DNA from: Thermus arciformis
GTDB lineage: Bacteria; Deinococcota; Deinococci; Deinococcales; Thermaceae
NCBI RefSeq assembly: GCF_900102145.1
Contig: NZ_FNBC01000024.1
Coordinates: 1-35,153 of the forward strand
Length of the DNA stretch: 35,153 bases
Reading direction: 5' to 3'
In this document: one piece after another, positions 1 through 6,453 of the stretch
Numbering within the stretch: position 1 is the stretch's first letter
Layout: every line of letters begins with the position of its first letter
Notes under the pieces: generated by a model
Database searches by the model: none
Seen by the model: only the letters and a program-made list of their open reading frames with translations
Told to the model about the DNA's origin: nothing
Translations under genes and position numbers: made by a program

Positions 1-249
1 CACGTCCACCAGGCGGCGGGCGTAGGGCTTAAGGAAAGCCGGGTAATACCGAGATTCCCGATCCCTAGGGACCTTCAGGTCCACCTGGCCGAAGGTGGTC
101 TCCAGCTTGCGGGGGTAGTAGCCGTTCCTGCGGCCTCCGTGCACCTGCAAGAAGGCTGTCCGGTCCAGCTCCAGAACCGTCTGCAGAACCTCGGCTACTG
201 TCTCCCGCACCGCTTCCCTCAGCAAGATCCGCAAGGTATCCTGGTCCAC
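1..249 (-). CDS. IS256-family (mutator-type) transposase, N-terminal 83 codons
   Basis: Cut-and-copy transposase of the IS256/mutator DDE superfamily; only the N-terminal part is in the window and the frame is open to base 1. The start is GTG at 249 with a Shine-Dalgarno AGGAGGT at 261-255, five bases before it. Visible family features are the LELDRTAFLQVHGGRRNGYY segment followed by GQVDLKVPRDRESRYYP, the conserved N-terminal region of IS256-type transposases that precedes the catalytic core. The DDE residues are beyond the edge. The gene is divergent from the interrupted SPFH gene. A hairpin covers the ribosome-binding site (separate entry), a known device that keeps transposase synthesis low when transcription reads in from outside. 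Confidence 0.85.
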   Translation of the reverse strand, partial: MDQDTLRILLREAVRETVAEVLQTVLELDRTAFLQVHGGRRNGYYPRKLETTFGQVDLKVPRDRESRYYPAFLKPYARRLVDV

Positions 250-279
250 GGGGCACCTCCTCGTGCCAAGGTGTGCCCC
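250..279 (-). promoter_or_regulatory. Hairpin enclosing the transposase Shine-Dalgarno
   Basis: GGGGCAC (250-256) pairs perfectly with GTGCCCC (273-279). A tighter alternative, GGCAC (252-256) with GTGCC (263-267), puts the AGGAGG core in a six-base loop. Either form would hinder ribosome access on a transcript entering from outside the element. Seen directly; the role is inferred from other insertion sequences. Confidence 0.5.
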
Positions 280-317
280 CCTATTAAACACGGACCCTTA
301 CACATAAATCCTTACAC

Positions 318-821
318 GACCAGATCGCCGCGGTGGTGGTCTGGCGGGTGGTGGACACCGCCAAGGCCCTTTTCCAGGTGGAGAACTACCAAAGCTTCGT
401 GGCCATCCAGTCGGAGGCGGCCATTAGGGCCCTGGCGAGCCGCTACCCCTACGACGCCGAGGGGAAGTCCTTAAGGGGAAGCCCGGAGGAGATCGCCGCG
501 GAGCTCAAGGCCGAGGTGGAGGAGCGCCTAAAGGTGGCGGGGGTGGAGGTCCTCGAGGCCCGCCTCACCCACCTGGCCTACGCCCCCGAGGTGGCCCAGG
601 CCATGCTCCGCCGCCAGCAGGCCCTGGCGGTGGTGGCGGCCCGCAGGCTCATCGTGGAGGCGGCGGTGGGGATGGTGCGGGAGGCCCTCTCGGGCCTGGA
701 GGAGGCGGGGCTTTCCCTGGACGAGGAGAGGAAGGCGGCCATGGTGAACAACCTCATGGTGGCCCTGGTCTCCGAGGCCCAGGCCCAGCCGGTGGTGAAC
801 GTGGGCACCCTCTACGCCTAA
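318..821 (+). pseudogene. SPFH/band-7 domain protein, 5' part lost to IS insertion
   Basis: An open frame from about 318 to the TAA at 819-821 encodes the C-terminal ~167 residues of an SPFH (stomatin/prohibitin/flotillin) protein. The text begins mid-domain with [19 protein letters not shown] and [20 protein letters not shown], runs through [25 protein letters not shown] and the alanine-rich helix around [13 protein letters not shown], and ends [11 protein letters not shown]. These are hallmarks of SPFH proteins that sit on the inner membrane as large oligomers. The N-terminal membrane anchor and start codon are missing because the IS256-type element sits at the junction; the rest presumably lies beyond the element. 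An internal GTG at 333 could start a fragment, but it has no membrane anchor and no clear ribosome-binding site, so I treat it as broken. Confidence 0.8.
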
Positions 822-822
822 T

Positions 823-859
823 CCCTAAGGGTGAAGGCTACGGCAAGACCCTTTAGGGG
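823..859 (+). terminator. Hairpin after SPFH remnant
   Basis: CCCTAAGGG (823-831) and CCCTTTAGGG (849-858) can pair with one bulge around a 17-base loop, directly after the SPFH stop codon at 821. No T-run follows. It may weaken read-through into the ribbon-helix-helix gene, or act as an mRNA 3' end stabiliser. Confidence 0.35.
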
Positions 860-880
860 CGAGGGGCGGGAAAATCCAAG

Positions 881-1075
881 GTGAAGGGGAAACCAGAGGG
901 AAAGAAGGCGTTTTTGCTGAGGCTGGACCCAAGGCTTTACCGGGTGCTGGAGAAATGGGCCCAGGACGAGCTGAGGAGCGTGAACGCCCAGATAGAATAC
1001 CTCCTCAAGGAGGCGGCGAGGCGGGCGGGGAGGTGGAAGGATGAGGCTAACCCCGAAGAGGGACGGGAGCCCTAG
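881..1075 (+). CDS. Arc-like ribbon-helix-helix DNA-binding protein
   Basis: A 64-residue basic protein with a short beta strand ([16 protein letters not shown]) followed by two helices ([22 protein letters not shown]), the pattern of Arc/MetJ ribbon-helix-helix repressors. The motif [11 protein letters not shown] is typical of the small Arc-family proteins found beside SPFH-domain genes. Such proteins dimerise and bind operator DNA through the N-terminal strand. Start chosen is GTG at 881, since no upstream in-frame start gives a better fit; the ribosome-binding site (GAGGGGCGGG, 861-870) is distant. It follows the SPFH remnant by 59 bases and overlaps the next gene by 35. The probable role is control of this membrane-protein cassette; the target is unknown. 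Confidence 0.75.
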   Translation: MKGKPEGKKAFLLRLDPRLYRVLEKWAQDELRSVNAQIEYLLKEAARRAGRWKDEANPEEGREP

Positions 1076-1559
1076 GGGGCTCCTCCTCTTCCTCTACCTG
1101 ACCTCCCTCGTGGCGCTATTGGCCGTGGCCGCCACGGCCGAGGCCTCCGAGAGGCCCCTCCTCCTCGCCCTGGTGGCGGCGGATGGGCTCCTTATGGGAG
1201 TCCTCTTCCTCTGGCTTGTGGGCTTCCCGGAAAGGCTTTTCTACGAGATCCAAGGACCCTTCCTGGTCATCCACCACCCCTTGGGGAAACGCCAGGTCCA
1301 CCGCTCGGAGGTGGCGGCCGCGGTGGCCACGGCCTACGCCCTGCCCCTCCTCGCCTTCGGGCCCAAAGCCGAGATGCCCGGCTACTACCGGGTGCGCTTC
1401 CGCCTAAGGACGGTAGCCTTCCCCCAGGGGCTTCCCGTGGAGGCCTTCGTGGGGGCGAGGCGGGGGGAAGGGGTTCTCCTGGTCCTTAAAGACGGCACGG
1501 GCCTCCTCCTAAACCCCGAGGACCCCAAGCCCCTTCTGGCCTGGAAGGAGGCGAAATGA
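1041..1559 (+). CDS. Membrane protein with PH-like domain
   Basis: A 172-residue protein with two N-terminal membrane segments (about residues 12-32 and 40-61), then a soluble beta-rich part. The passage [29 protein letters not shown], followed by strands around [16 protein letters not shown] and [21 protein letters not shown], looks like the bacterial PH-like domain seen in small membrane proteins; this is family resemblance, not a proven match. ATG at 1041 is preceded by GGTGGAAGG and overlaps the ribbon-helix-helix gene by 35 bases; its end overlaps the CPBP protease start by four bases (ATGA), so these genes are co-translated. No catalytic residues seen. Function unknown; the neighbours suggest membrane homeostasis. 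Confidence 0.7.
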   Translation: MRLTPKRDGSPRGLLLFLYLTSLVALLAVAATAEASERPLLLALVAADGLLMGVLFLWLVGFPERLFYEIQGPFLVIHHPLGKRQVHRSEVAAAVATAYALPLLAFGPKAEMPGYYRVRFRLRTVAFPQGLPVEAFVGARRGEGVLLVLKDGTGLLLNPEDPKPLLAWKEAK

Positions 1560-2320
1560 GGGCGGTCTACCTCGCCTTTGGGCTCTCCTGGGCCCTGGCC
1601 CTTTTGGGCTACGCCCTGGGGGTGAGGCCGGGGACGCCCGCCTACCTCCTCCTTGGGGTGGCCTACATGTGGGCCCCGGGCCTCGTGGCCCTCCGCTTCG
1701 CTCGGAAGGAGGGGGTGCCCCTCCCCTTGCGCTTCCGGCCCAACCGCTTTTGGCTTTTCGCCTGGCTCTTCCCCGTGGCCCTCACCTTCCTCTCCCTCCC
1801 CTTAAGCCTTCCCTTCGCCTCCTGGAAGGGCCTGGCCTGGGCCCTGCCGGGGCTTCCCGAGGCCGCCCTCTGGGCCCTCGTCCTCCTCCAGGGGCTTTTC
1901 GCCGGGGCCACGGTAAACCTCCTCGCCGCCTTGGGGGAGGAGCTCTTCTGGCGGGGCTACCTCTGGGAGAGGCTGAGGGCGCGGGGCTTCTGGCCCGCCA
2001 GCCTGGAGATCGGCTTCTATTGGGGACTTTGGCACGCCCCCCTGGTCCTCCTCTTCGGCCACAACTACCCGGACCACCGCCTCCTGGGCGTGGGCATGAT
2101 GGTCCTCTTCGCCCTGGCCCTCACCCCCGCCCTCCTCTACGCCCGGGAGAAGGGGGGCTCCCTCTGGGCCCCCGCCCTCCTCCACGGCACCCTGAACGCC
2201 GTGGCCGGGCTTTCCCTCCTGGCGGTGGAGCGCACCCACGACCTCCTGGTGGGGGTGGTGGGGCTTCCCGGGCTTTTCCTCCTCGCCCTCTTCAACCTCT
2301 GGCTTAGGGGGCGGGTATAG
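1556..2320 (+). CDS. CPBP-family intramembrane metalloprotease (Abi/CAAX-like)
   Basis: A 254-residue, multi-pass membrane protein of the CPBP (CAAX protease and bacteriocin-processing) family, glutamate-type intramembrane peptidases. The three diagnostic motifs are present: EELFWR with E128, E129 and R133; FYWGLWH ending in H160; and HGTLN with H210 and N214. About seven hydrophobic segments are visible. Members cut prenylated or membrane-embedded peptides, or confer bacteriocin immunity; the substrate here is unknown. It overlaps the PH-like gene by four bases and ends the first operon. Its TAG stop (2318-2320) lies inside the putative -10 box of rapZ. All residues thought to be catalytic are intact, so the enzyme is probably active. 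Confidence 0.88.
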   Translation: MRAVYLAFGLSWALALLGYALGVRPGTPAYLLLGVAYMWAPGLVALRFARKEGVPLPLRFRPNRFWLFAWLFPVALTFLSLPLSLPFASWKGLAWALPGLPEAALWALVLLQGLFAGATVNLLAALGEELFWRGYLWERLRARGFWPASLEIGFYWGLWHAPLVLLFGHNYPDHRLLGVGMMVLFALALTPALLYAREKGGSLWAPALLHGTLNAVAGLSLLAVERTHDLLVGVVGLPGLFLLALFNLWLRGRV

Positions 2321-2321
2321 T
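2316..2321 (+). promoter_or_regulatory. -10 box (TATAGT) for rapZ
   Basis: TATAGT ends seven bases before the rapZ ATG, giving a likely transcription start at or next to the start codon (leaderless mRNA). The TAG of the upstream protease gene is part of the box. No convincing -35 hexamer is seen (TTCAAC at 2291-2296 would need a 19-bp spacer). Confidence 0.55.
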
Positions 2322-2328
2322 CAAGGGG

Positions 2329-3150
2329 ATGCGCTTTCTGGTGCTTTCCGGCCTCTCGGGGGCGGGCAAGACCACGGCCAAGGGGTTTTTGGAGGACCTG
2401 GGGTACTTCATGGTGGACAACCTCCCCCCAAGGCTTTGGGGGGGGTTGCTGGAGGAGCTGGCCGGGCGGGGCGTGGAGCGGGCCGGGGTGGTGCTGGACG
2501 CCCGGGCCCTGGCCTTCTTCGGCGACCTGGAAAGGGCCTTGGACGAACTCAAGCCCACGGTGGTCTACCTCGAGGCCCGCCCCGAGGTCCTCCTCCGCCG
2601 CTACAACCTCACCCGCAGGCTCCACCCCCTGGGGGCGGGGAACCTTCTCAAGGAAATCGGGAAAGAGCGGGAGGCCCTTGCCCCCTTGCGGGCGCGGGCC
2701 CACCTGGTCCTGGACACCTCAGAGCTCTCCCCTAGGGCCCTCAAGGAGGCCCTCACCCGGTTTTTGGGGGAGGAGGCGGGCTTCACCCTGCGCCTCCTCT
2801 CCTTCGGCTTCAAGTGGGGCCCGCCCCAGGAGGCGGACCTGGTCCTGGACGTGCGTCCCCTGCCCAACCCCCACTACGACCCCGGGCTCAAGCCCAAGAC
2901 CGGCCTGGACCCCGAGGTCCGGGCCTATATCTTCCGGGAAGAGCACGAGCCCTACTACCGGGCCCTCCTGAGCGTGGCCGGGCTGGCGGCGGAAGGGGCC
3001 AGGCGGGAGGGGCGGGCCTTCTACACCGTGGCCGTGGGCTGCACGGGAGGGCGCCACCGGAGCGTGGCCGTGGCGGAGCGGCTCGCCGAGGAGCTTTCGG
3101 GCCGCTTTCGGGTGGAGGTGAGCCACCGGGATGTGGAAAAGGAGGCCTAG
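2329..3150 (+). CDS. rapZ: RapZ/YvcJ nucleotide-binding protein (RNase adapter family)
   Basis: A 273-residue P-loop protein. The Walker A motif GLSGAGKT is at residues 8-15, followed by the family block LGYFMVDNLPP; the second half holds the RapZ C-terminal domain with VRPLPNPHYDPGLKPKTG and the signature CTGGRHRSVAVAERL. In E. coli RapZ binds the small RNA GlmZ and hands it to RNase E, controlling glucosamine-6-phosphate synthase; in Bacillus the homologue YvcJ hydrolyses GTP. The role in Thermus is not established. It is the first gene of a rapZ-yvcK pair conserved in many bacteria and overlaps yvcK by 20 bases. The usual third gene whiA is absent. Confidence 0.93.
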   Translation: MRFLVLSGLSGAGKTTAKGFLEDLGYFMVDNLPPRLWGGLLEELAGRGVERAGVVLDARALAFFGDLERALDELKPTVVYLEARPEVLLRRYNLTRRLHPLGAGNLLKEIGKEREALAPLRARAHLVLDTSELSPRALKEALTRFLGEEAGFTLRLLSFGFKWGPPQEADLVLDVRPLPNPHYDPGLKPKTGLDPEVRAYIFREEHEPYYRALLSVAGLAAEGARREGRAFYTVAVGCTGGRHRSVAVAERLAEELSGRFRVEVSHRDVEKEA

Positions 3151-4348
3151 GCTTCCCCCCGCCTTCCGCTGGCTTTACCCGGGGATGCGGGTGAAGCGCT
3201 ACGCCCTGGTGGCCTTCCTGGGGGTGGTGCTCTTCGGCCTGGGGCTTGGGGAGCTCCTCCCCCCCCTGGGCCTGAAGCCCCCCTGGGCGGCCCTCGCCCT
3301 CCTCTTGGGCGGGCTCCTCGCGGTCCTTGGGGTGCGGAGCATGAACCGGAGCATGCTCTCCGCCTTCACCGAGCCCGAGGAGGTCCCGGAGAAGGTGTAC
3401 GTGCGCCGCAGGCTGGAGCGGGGCCCAAAGGTGGTGGCCTTCGGCGGGGGCACGGGGCTTTCCCGGGTGCTCCGGGGCCTTAAGGAGCACACGGCCAACG
3501 CCACCGCCATCGTGGCCGTGACGGACGACGGGGGCTCCACGGGAAGGCTCAGGCTCTCCTTCGGCCTCCCCGCGGTGGGGGACCTGGTGGACTGCCTCTC
3601 CGCCCTCTCCGACCACCCGGGCCTCTCCCGGCTCCTCGCCCACCGCTTCGCCCGGGGGGAGATGGCGGGGCACACCTTCGGCAACCTCCTCCTGGTGACC
3701 CTGAACGAGGTGGCGGGGGACTTCGCCGAGGCCATCCTCGAGGCCAACGCCATCCTGAACCTCCGGGGCCAGGTCCTCCCGGCCACCCCGGAGGCCGTCC
3801 ACCTCAGGGCCCGCTTCCAGGACGGGGCGGAGGTGGTGGGGGAGGTGGCCATCCGCCAAAGGGGCGGGCGCATCCGGGAGGTCTTCCTGGAGCCCGAGCC
3901 AAGGGAGGTGATGCCCGAGGCCCTCGAGGCCATCCGCAGGGCCGACCTCCTGGTCCTGGGGCCGGGAAGCCTCTACACCAGCGTCATCCCGAGCTTCCTG
4001 CCCCCCCGCCTCAAGGAGGCCCTCGCCCGGGCCAAGGCCCCCCTGGTCTACGTGGTGAACCTCATGACCGAGCCCGGGGAGACGGACGGCTACACCGCCT
4101 ACGAGCACTACAAGGCGGTGGCCTTCCACCTGGGAAGGAGGCCGGAGATCGTCCTGGTGCACACCGCCCCCATCCCCGAGGAGGTCTTGGAGCGCTACGC
4201 CGAGGAGGGCCGCCACCCCGTGGCCTTTGACCCGAGGCCCTTCGCCCTGGACGGGGTGCGGGTCCTCACGGGGGACTTCCGGGAGGAAGGCCCCCTGGCC
4301 CAGCACGACCCCGAAAAGGTGGTGCGGGCGCTCCTTGGCCTGGTATAA
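3131..4348 (+). CDS. yvcK: YvcK/CofD-like gluconeogenesis factor, membrane-anchored form
   Basis: A 405-residue protein with an N-terminal extension carrying two hydrophobic segments (about residues 24-41 and 52-68), followed from about residue 100 by the YvcK/CofD-like Rossmann domain: VVAFGGGTGLSRVLRGLK, then AVTDDGGSTGRLR, FGNLLL and the conserved LGPGSLYTSVIP. In Bacillus, YvcK binds UDP-sugars and is needed for growth on gluconeogenic carbon and for cell-wall balance; it resembles the 2-phospho-lactate transferase CofD but is not known to make F420. The membrane extension would place it at the inner face of the membrane. ATG at 3131 lies inside the end of rapZ (20-base overlap), so translation is coupled. 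Confidence 0.92.
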   Translation: MWKRRPRLPPAFRWLYPGMRVKRYALVAFLGVVLFGLGLGELLPPLGLKPPWAALALLLGGLLAVLGVRSMNRSMLSAFTEPEEVPEKVYVRRRLERGPKVVAFGGGTGLSRVLRGLKEHTANATAIVAVTDDGGSTGRLRLSFGLPAVGDLVDCLSALSDHPGLSRLLAHRFARGEMAGHTFGNLLLVTLNEVAGDFAEAILEANAILNLRGQVLPATPEAVHLRARFQDGAEVVGEVAIRQRGGRIREVFLEPEPREVMPEALEAIRRADLLVLGPGSLYTSVIPSFLPPRLKEALARAKAPLVYVVNLMTEPGETDGYTAYEHYKAVAFHLGRRPEIVLVHTAPIPEEVLERYAEEGRHPVAFDPRPFALDGVRVLTGDFREEGPLAQHDPEKVVRALLGLV

Positions 4349-4350
4349 AG

Positions 4351-5052
4351 GTGGGCGTGCTTTTCCTCTTCCAAGACCCCTTAGGGGACGACCGGGGCCT
4401 GGCCTACCAGTACCCCCGGGCCGCCCTCTACCAGGAGGCGGGGGAGGGCTTCGCCGACCTTTTGGCCGTGGGGGGAGAGGCGCAGGAAGGGCGCCTTCTC
4501 CTCAAGGTGCGCCTCGCCCGCTACCCCAACCCCCTAGAAGGCCCCCTGGGCTTCAGCCTGGCCACGGTGGCCCTCTTCCTGGACACGGGAGAAGGGGGGG
4601 AGGAAACCCTGGTCCCCGGGCTCAGGACCCCACCGGGGGAGGGCTGGGAGGTGGGCTTTTCCCTCACCGGCTTCGGGGCGGAGCGGCGGGACCCTTCCGG
4701 GAAGCGGACCCCGGCCAGGGTCTGGCGGGAGGGGGAGTGGGTGGTGCTGGACACGGGCCTCCCCCCGGGGGCCTACGGGGTCTACGGGGGAGTAGGGCTT
4801 TTTGACCCCTTCGCCCCCGGCTACCTCCGCCCCACGAGCCCCTCCGGGGGGCCCTGGACCCTCCTCGCCCCCCCGGGGAGCCCGCCCTTGGTGGACCTTC
4901 TGGCGGAGAACCCAAAGGACCAGGTGCGGGCCTACGAGACCGGGGTCCTGAAGCCCTCGAGGCCCCCTAGGCTCTCCTTGCGCCGGGAAAGCCTCCTGGC
5001 CTTCGCCCTGGGGGGGGTTTCCCTCCTCCTCGCCTTCCTCCTGAGGCGCTAA
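4351..5052 (+). CDS. Glucodextranase C-terminal-like (DOMON-like) protein with C-terminal membrane anchor
   Basis: A 233-residue protein. The start FLFQDPLGDDRGLAYQYP matches the conserved opening (DPxGDDxGxGxYxYP) of the glucodextranase C-terminal domain family, an Ig/DOMON-like fold found on surface carbohydrate enzymes. A hydrophobic segment near the C-terminus (about residues 212-230) ending in RR looks like a membrane anchor, but no N-terminal signal peptide is visible, which is odd for a surface protein. GTG at 4351 follows the yvcK stop by two bases. A TATAAA at 4344-4349 lies seven bases before a second in-frame GTG at 4357, which may be the start of a leaderless message. It ends in a 4-base tail-to-tail overlap with the next gene. 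Function unknown. Confidence 0.7.
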   Translation: MGVLFLFQDPLGDDRGLAYQYPRAALYQEAGEGFADLLAVGGEAQEGRLLLKVRLARYPNPLEGPLGFSLATVALFLDTGEGGEETLVPGLRTPPGEGWEVGFSLTGFGAERRDPSGKRTPARVWREGEWVVLDTGLPPGAYGVYGGVGLFDPFAPGYLRPTSPSGGPWTLLAPPGSPPLVDLLAENPKDQVRAYETGVLKPSRPPRLSLRRESLLAFALGGVSLLLAFLLRR

Positions 5053-5369
5053 AGGGGCCGGAGGTCCTCCAGAAGGAGCCAGCCCACCCCCGAAGGAAGC
5101 CCCCGGAGAAGGGCGTCCAGGGCCTCGGCCGCCGCCTCGGCCAGGGGCTTTAGCGCCTCGGGGGGGCGCTCGGTGAGGAGGAGCAGGGTGAGCTGGTAGA
5201 AGCGCTGGGTGTGGGTGGGGGTGCCGTCCTCAAAGAAGGGGGTGGGGGGCGGCACCTCGTCCAGGAGAAGCCTCGCCCCGAGCACCTCCTCCGGGAGGAG
5301 GGCCTTTAGGTCCAGGGGGCTTTCCTGGGGGTGCCAGAGGTAGCCCTGGAAGAGCCGGATGGCCTGCAC
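5049..5369 (-). CDS. Conserved hypothetical protein, 106 aa
   Basis: A small acidic, leucine-rich soluble protein starting MQAIRLFQGYLWHP and ending with a long helix (PEALKPLAEAAAEALDALLRGL). I do not recognise a family. The GTG start at 5369 lies four bases after the alr stop, so it is the last gene of a priA-alr operon. Its stop codon TAG (rc of 5049-5051) and the TAA of the convergent gene (5050-5052) share the four bases CTAA. Codon use resembles its neighbours, which with the tight spacing supports a real gene. No membrane segment, signal peptide or metal motif is seen. Confidence 0.7.
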   Translation of the reverse strand: MQAIRLFQGYLWHPQESPLDLKALLPEEVLGARLLLDEVPPPTPFFEDGTPTHTQRFYQLTLLLLTERPPEALKPLAEAAAEALDALLRGLPSGVGWLLLEDLRPL

Positions 5370-5373
5370 GCCC

Positions 5374-6453
5374 CTAGCCTACCCGCTCCCAGACCTCCCC
5401 CTCCAGGAGGTAAAGCCGGGGGAGCCTCCGGGAGAGATGCACCGCCACCTCGTAGGGGATGGTGCCCCGGGCCTCGGCCCAGGCCACAAGCCCCGTGGGG
5501 CCGAAGTCCGGGGAGAGGACCTCAAAGACCGCCTCGAGGCCTAGGGGCCCGGGGAGGGCCACGGTGGTCTGGTCCATGGAGATCCGCCCGGCCACGGGAT
5601 GGAGGCCCCCTCCCGGCCCCCTCACGAACCGCACCGCCCCCCGGGGAAGCCCGTCGGCGTAGCCCACGGGAAGGGTGGCGAGCCACTCGCCTCCTCGGGC
5701 CACATACTCCCCGCCGTAGCCCACCCGGTCCCCCGCCTTAAGGCGCTTCACCAGGGTGGGCCGGGCGAGGAGGCGGAGGACGGGCCTCAGCCCGAAGCCC
5801 GGCACGAGGCCGTAGAGGGCGAGGCCCACCCGGACGTTCTCCCCCCCGTGGAGGAGGAGGCCATAGGAGTTCTCCAGGTGGTAGAAGTAGGCCTCCCCCA
5901 GGGCGCGGCGCACCTCCAAAAAGCGCCCCTTCTGCACCTCCACGAAGGCCGCGTCCTCCCCGGCGGTGGCCAGGTGGCTGTACACCCCCTCCACCCGCAC
6001 CCCCAGGGCCTCCACCGCCTTAAGGGCCATGGCCGCCTCCTCCCAGGGGAAGCCCACCCGGTTCATGCCGGTGTCCACCTTGAGGTGGGCCCTGGGAAGA
6101 AGGCCCAAGGCCCTCGCCCTCTCGGCCAGGGCCCTTGCGGCCTCGAGGGTGGAAAGCGTCGGGGTAAGCCCCCACCTTAGGGCCTCCTCTGCCTCCAGGG
6201 GGTGGAGGCTTCCCAGGAGGAGCACCTCCCCCTCCACCCCCCCTTCCCGGAGAGCCCGCCCCTCGGCCAGGGTGGCCACGGCCACCCGCCTCACCCCCCG
6301 TTGAAAGAGGAAGCGGGCGAGGGGAAGGGCCCCGTGCCCGTAGGCGTCCGCCTTGAGCACGGGGATCACCTCCCCCCCGGCCCTCCCCTTCAGGAAGAGG
6401 TAGTTCCCCCAGAGGGCGGCGAGGTCCACCTCCATCCAGGCCCGGGCCTCCAT
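5374..6453 (-). CDS. alr: Alanine racemase
   Basis: PLP enzyme interconverting L- and D-alanine to supply D-Ala for peptidoglycan. The 359-residue length is normal. The PLP lysine is K34 in VLKADAYGHG; the opposing catalytic tyrosine lies in GDRVGYGGEY; LKVDTGMNRVGF and the C-terminal RISMDQTTVALPG block are further family signatures. The ATG (6453-6451) follows the priA stop (6456-6454) without a gap, so it is translated from the priA message. A small unknown gene follows after four bases. Cytoplasmic. Confidence 0.95.
   Translation of the reverse strand: MEARAWMEVDLAALWGNYLFLKGRAGGEVIPVLKADAYGHGALPLARFLFQRGVRRVAVATLAEGRALREGGVEGEVLLLGSLHPLEAEEALRWGLTPTLSTLEAARALAERARALGLLPRAHLKVDTGMNRVGFPWEEAAMALKAVEALGVRVEGVYSHLATAGEDAAFVEVQKGRFLEVRRALGEAYFYHLENSYGLLLHGGENVRVGLALYGLVPGFGLRPVLRLLARPTLVKRLKAGDRVGYGGEYVARGGEWLATLPVGYADGLPRGAVRFVRGPGGGLHPVAGRISMDQTTVALPGPLGLEAVFEVLSPDFGPTGLVAWAEARGTIPYEVAVHLSRRLPRLYLLEGEVWERVG

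Larger units (their letters stand above)
1..317. mobile_element. IS256-family insertion sequence, one end (partial)
   Basis: The first ~317 bases are the left-over end of an insertion sequence whose transposase runs off the window on the minus strand. Outward of the transposase start there are about 60 non-coding bases, including two copies of CCTTACAC (296-303 and 310-317) that probably belong to the terminal inverted repeat; the exact tip is uncertain (about 310-317). From about 318 the plus strand reads straight into the interior of an SPFH-domain gene, so the element is inserted in that gene. The target duplication and other end lie outside the window. Confidence 0.8.

Noticed and set aside
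318-821. SPFH remnant as an intact gene starting at GTG 333
   Set aside because: Sequence begins mid-domain right at the IS junction and lacks the membrane anchor.
2888-4306. Minus-strand open frame of 472 codons opposite yvcK
   Set aside because: Same reason: Gly/Pro/Arg-rich complement of a clearly conserved gene.
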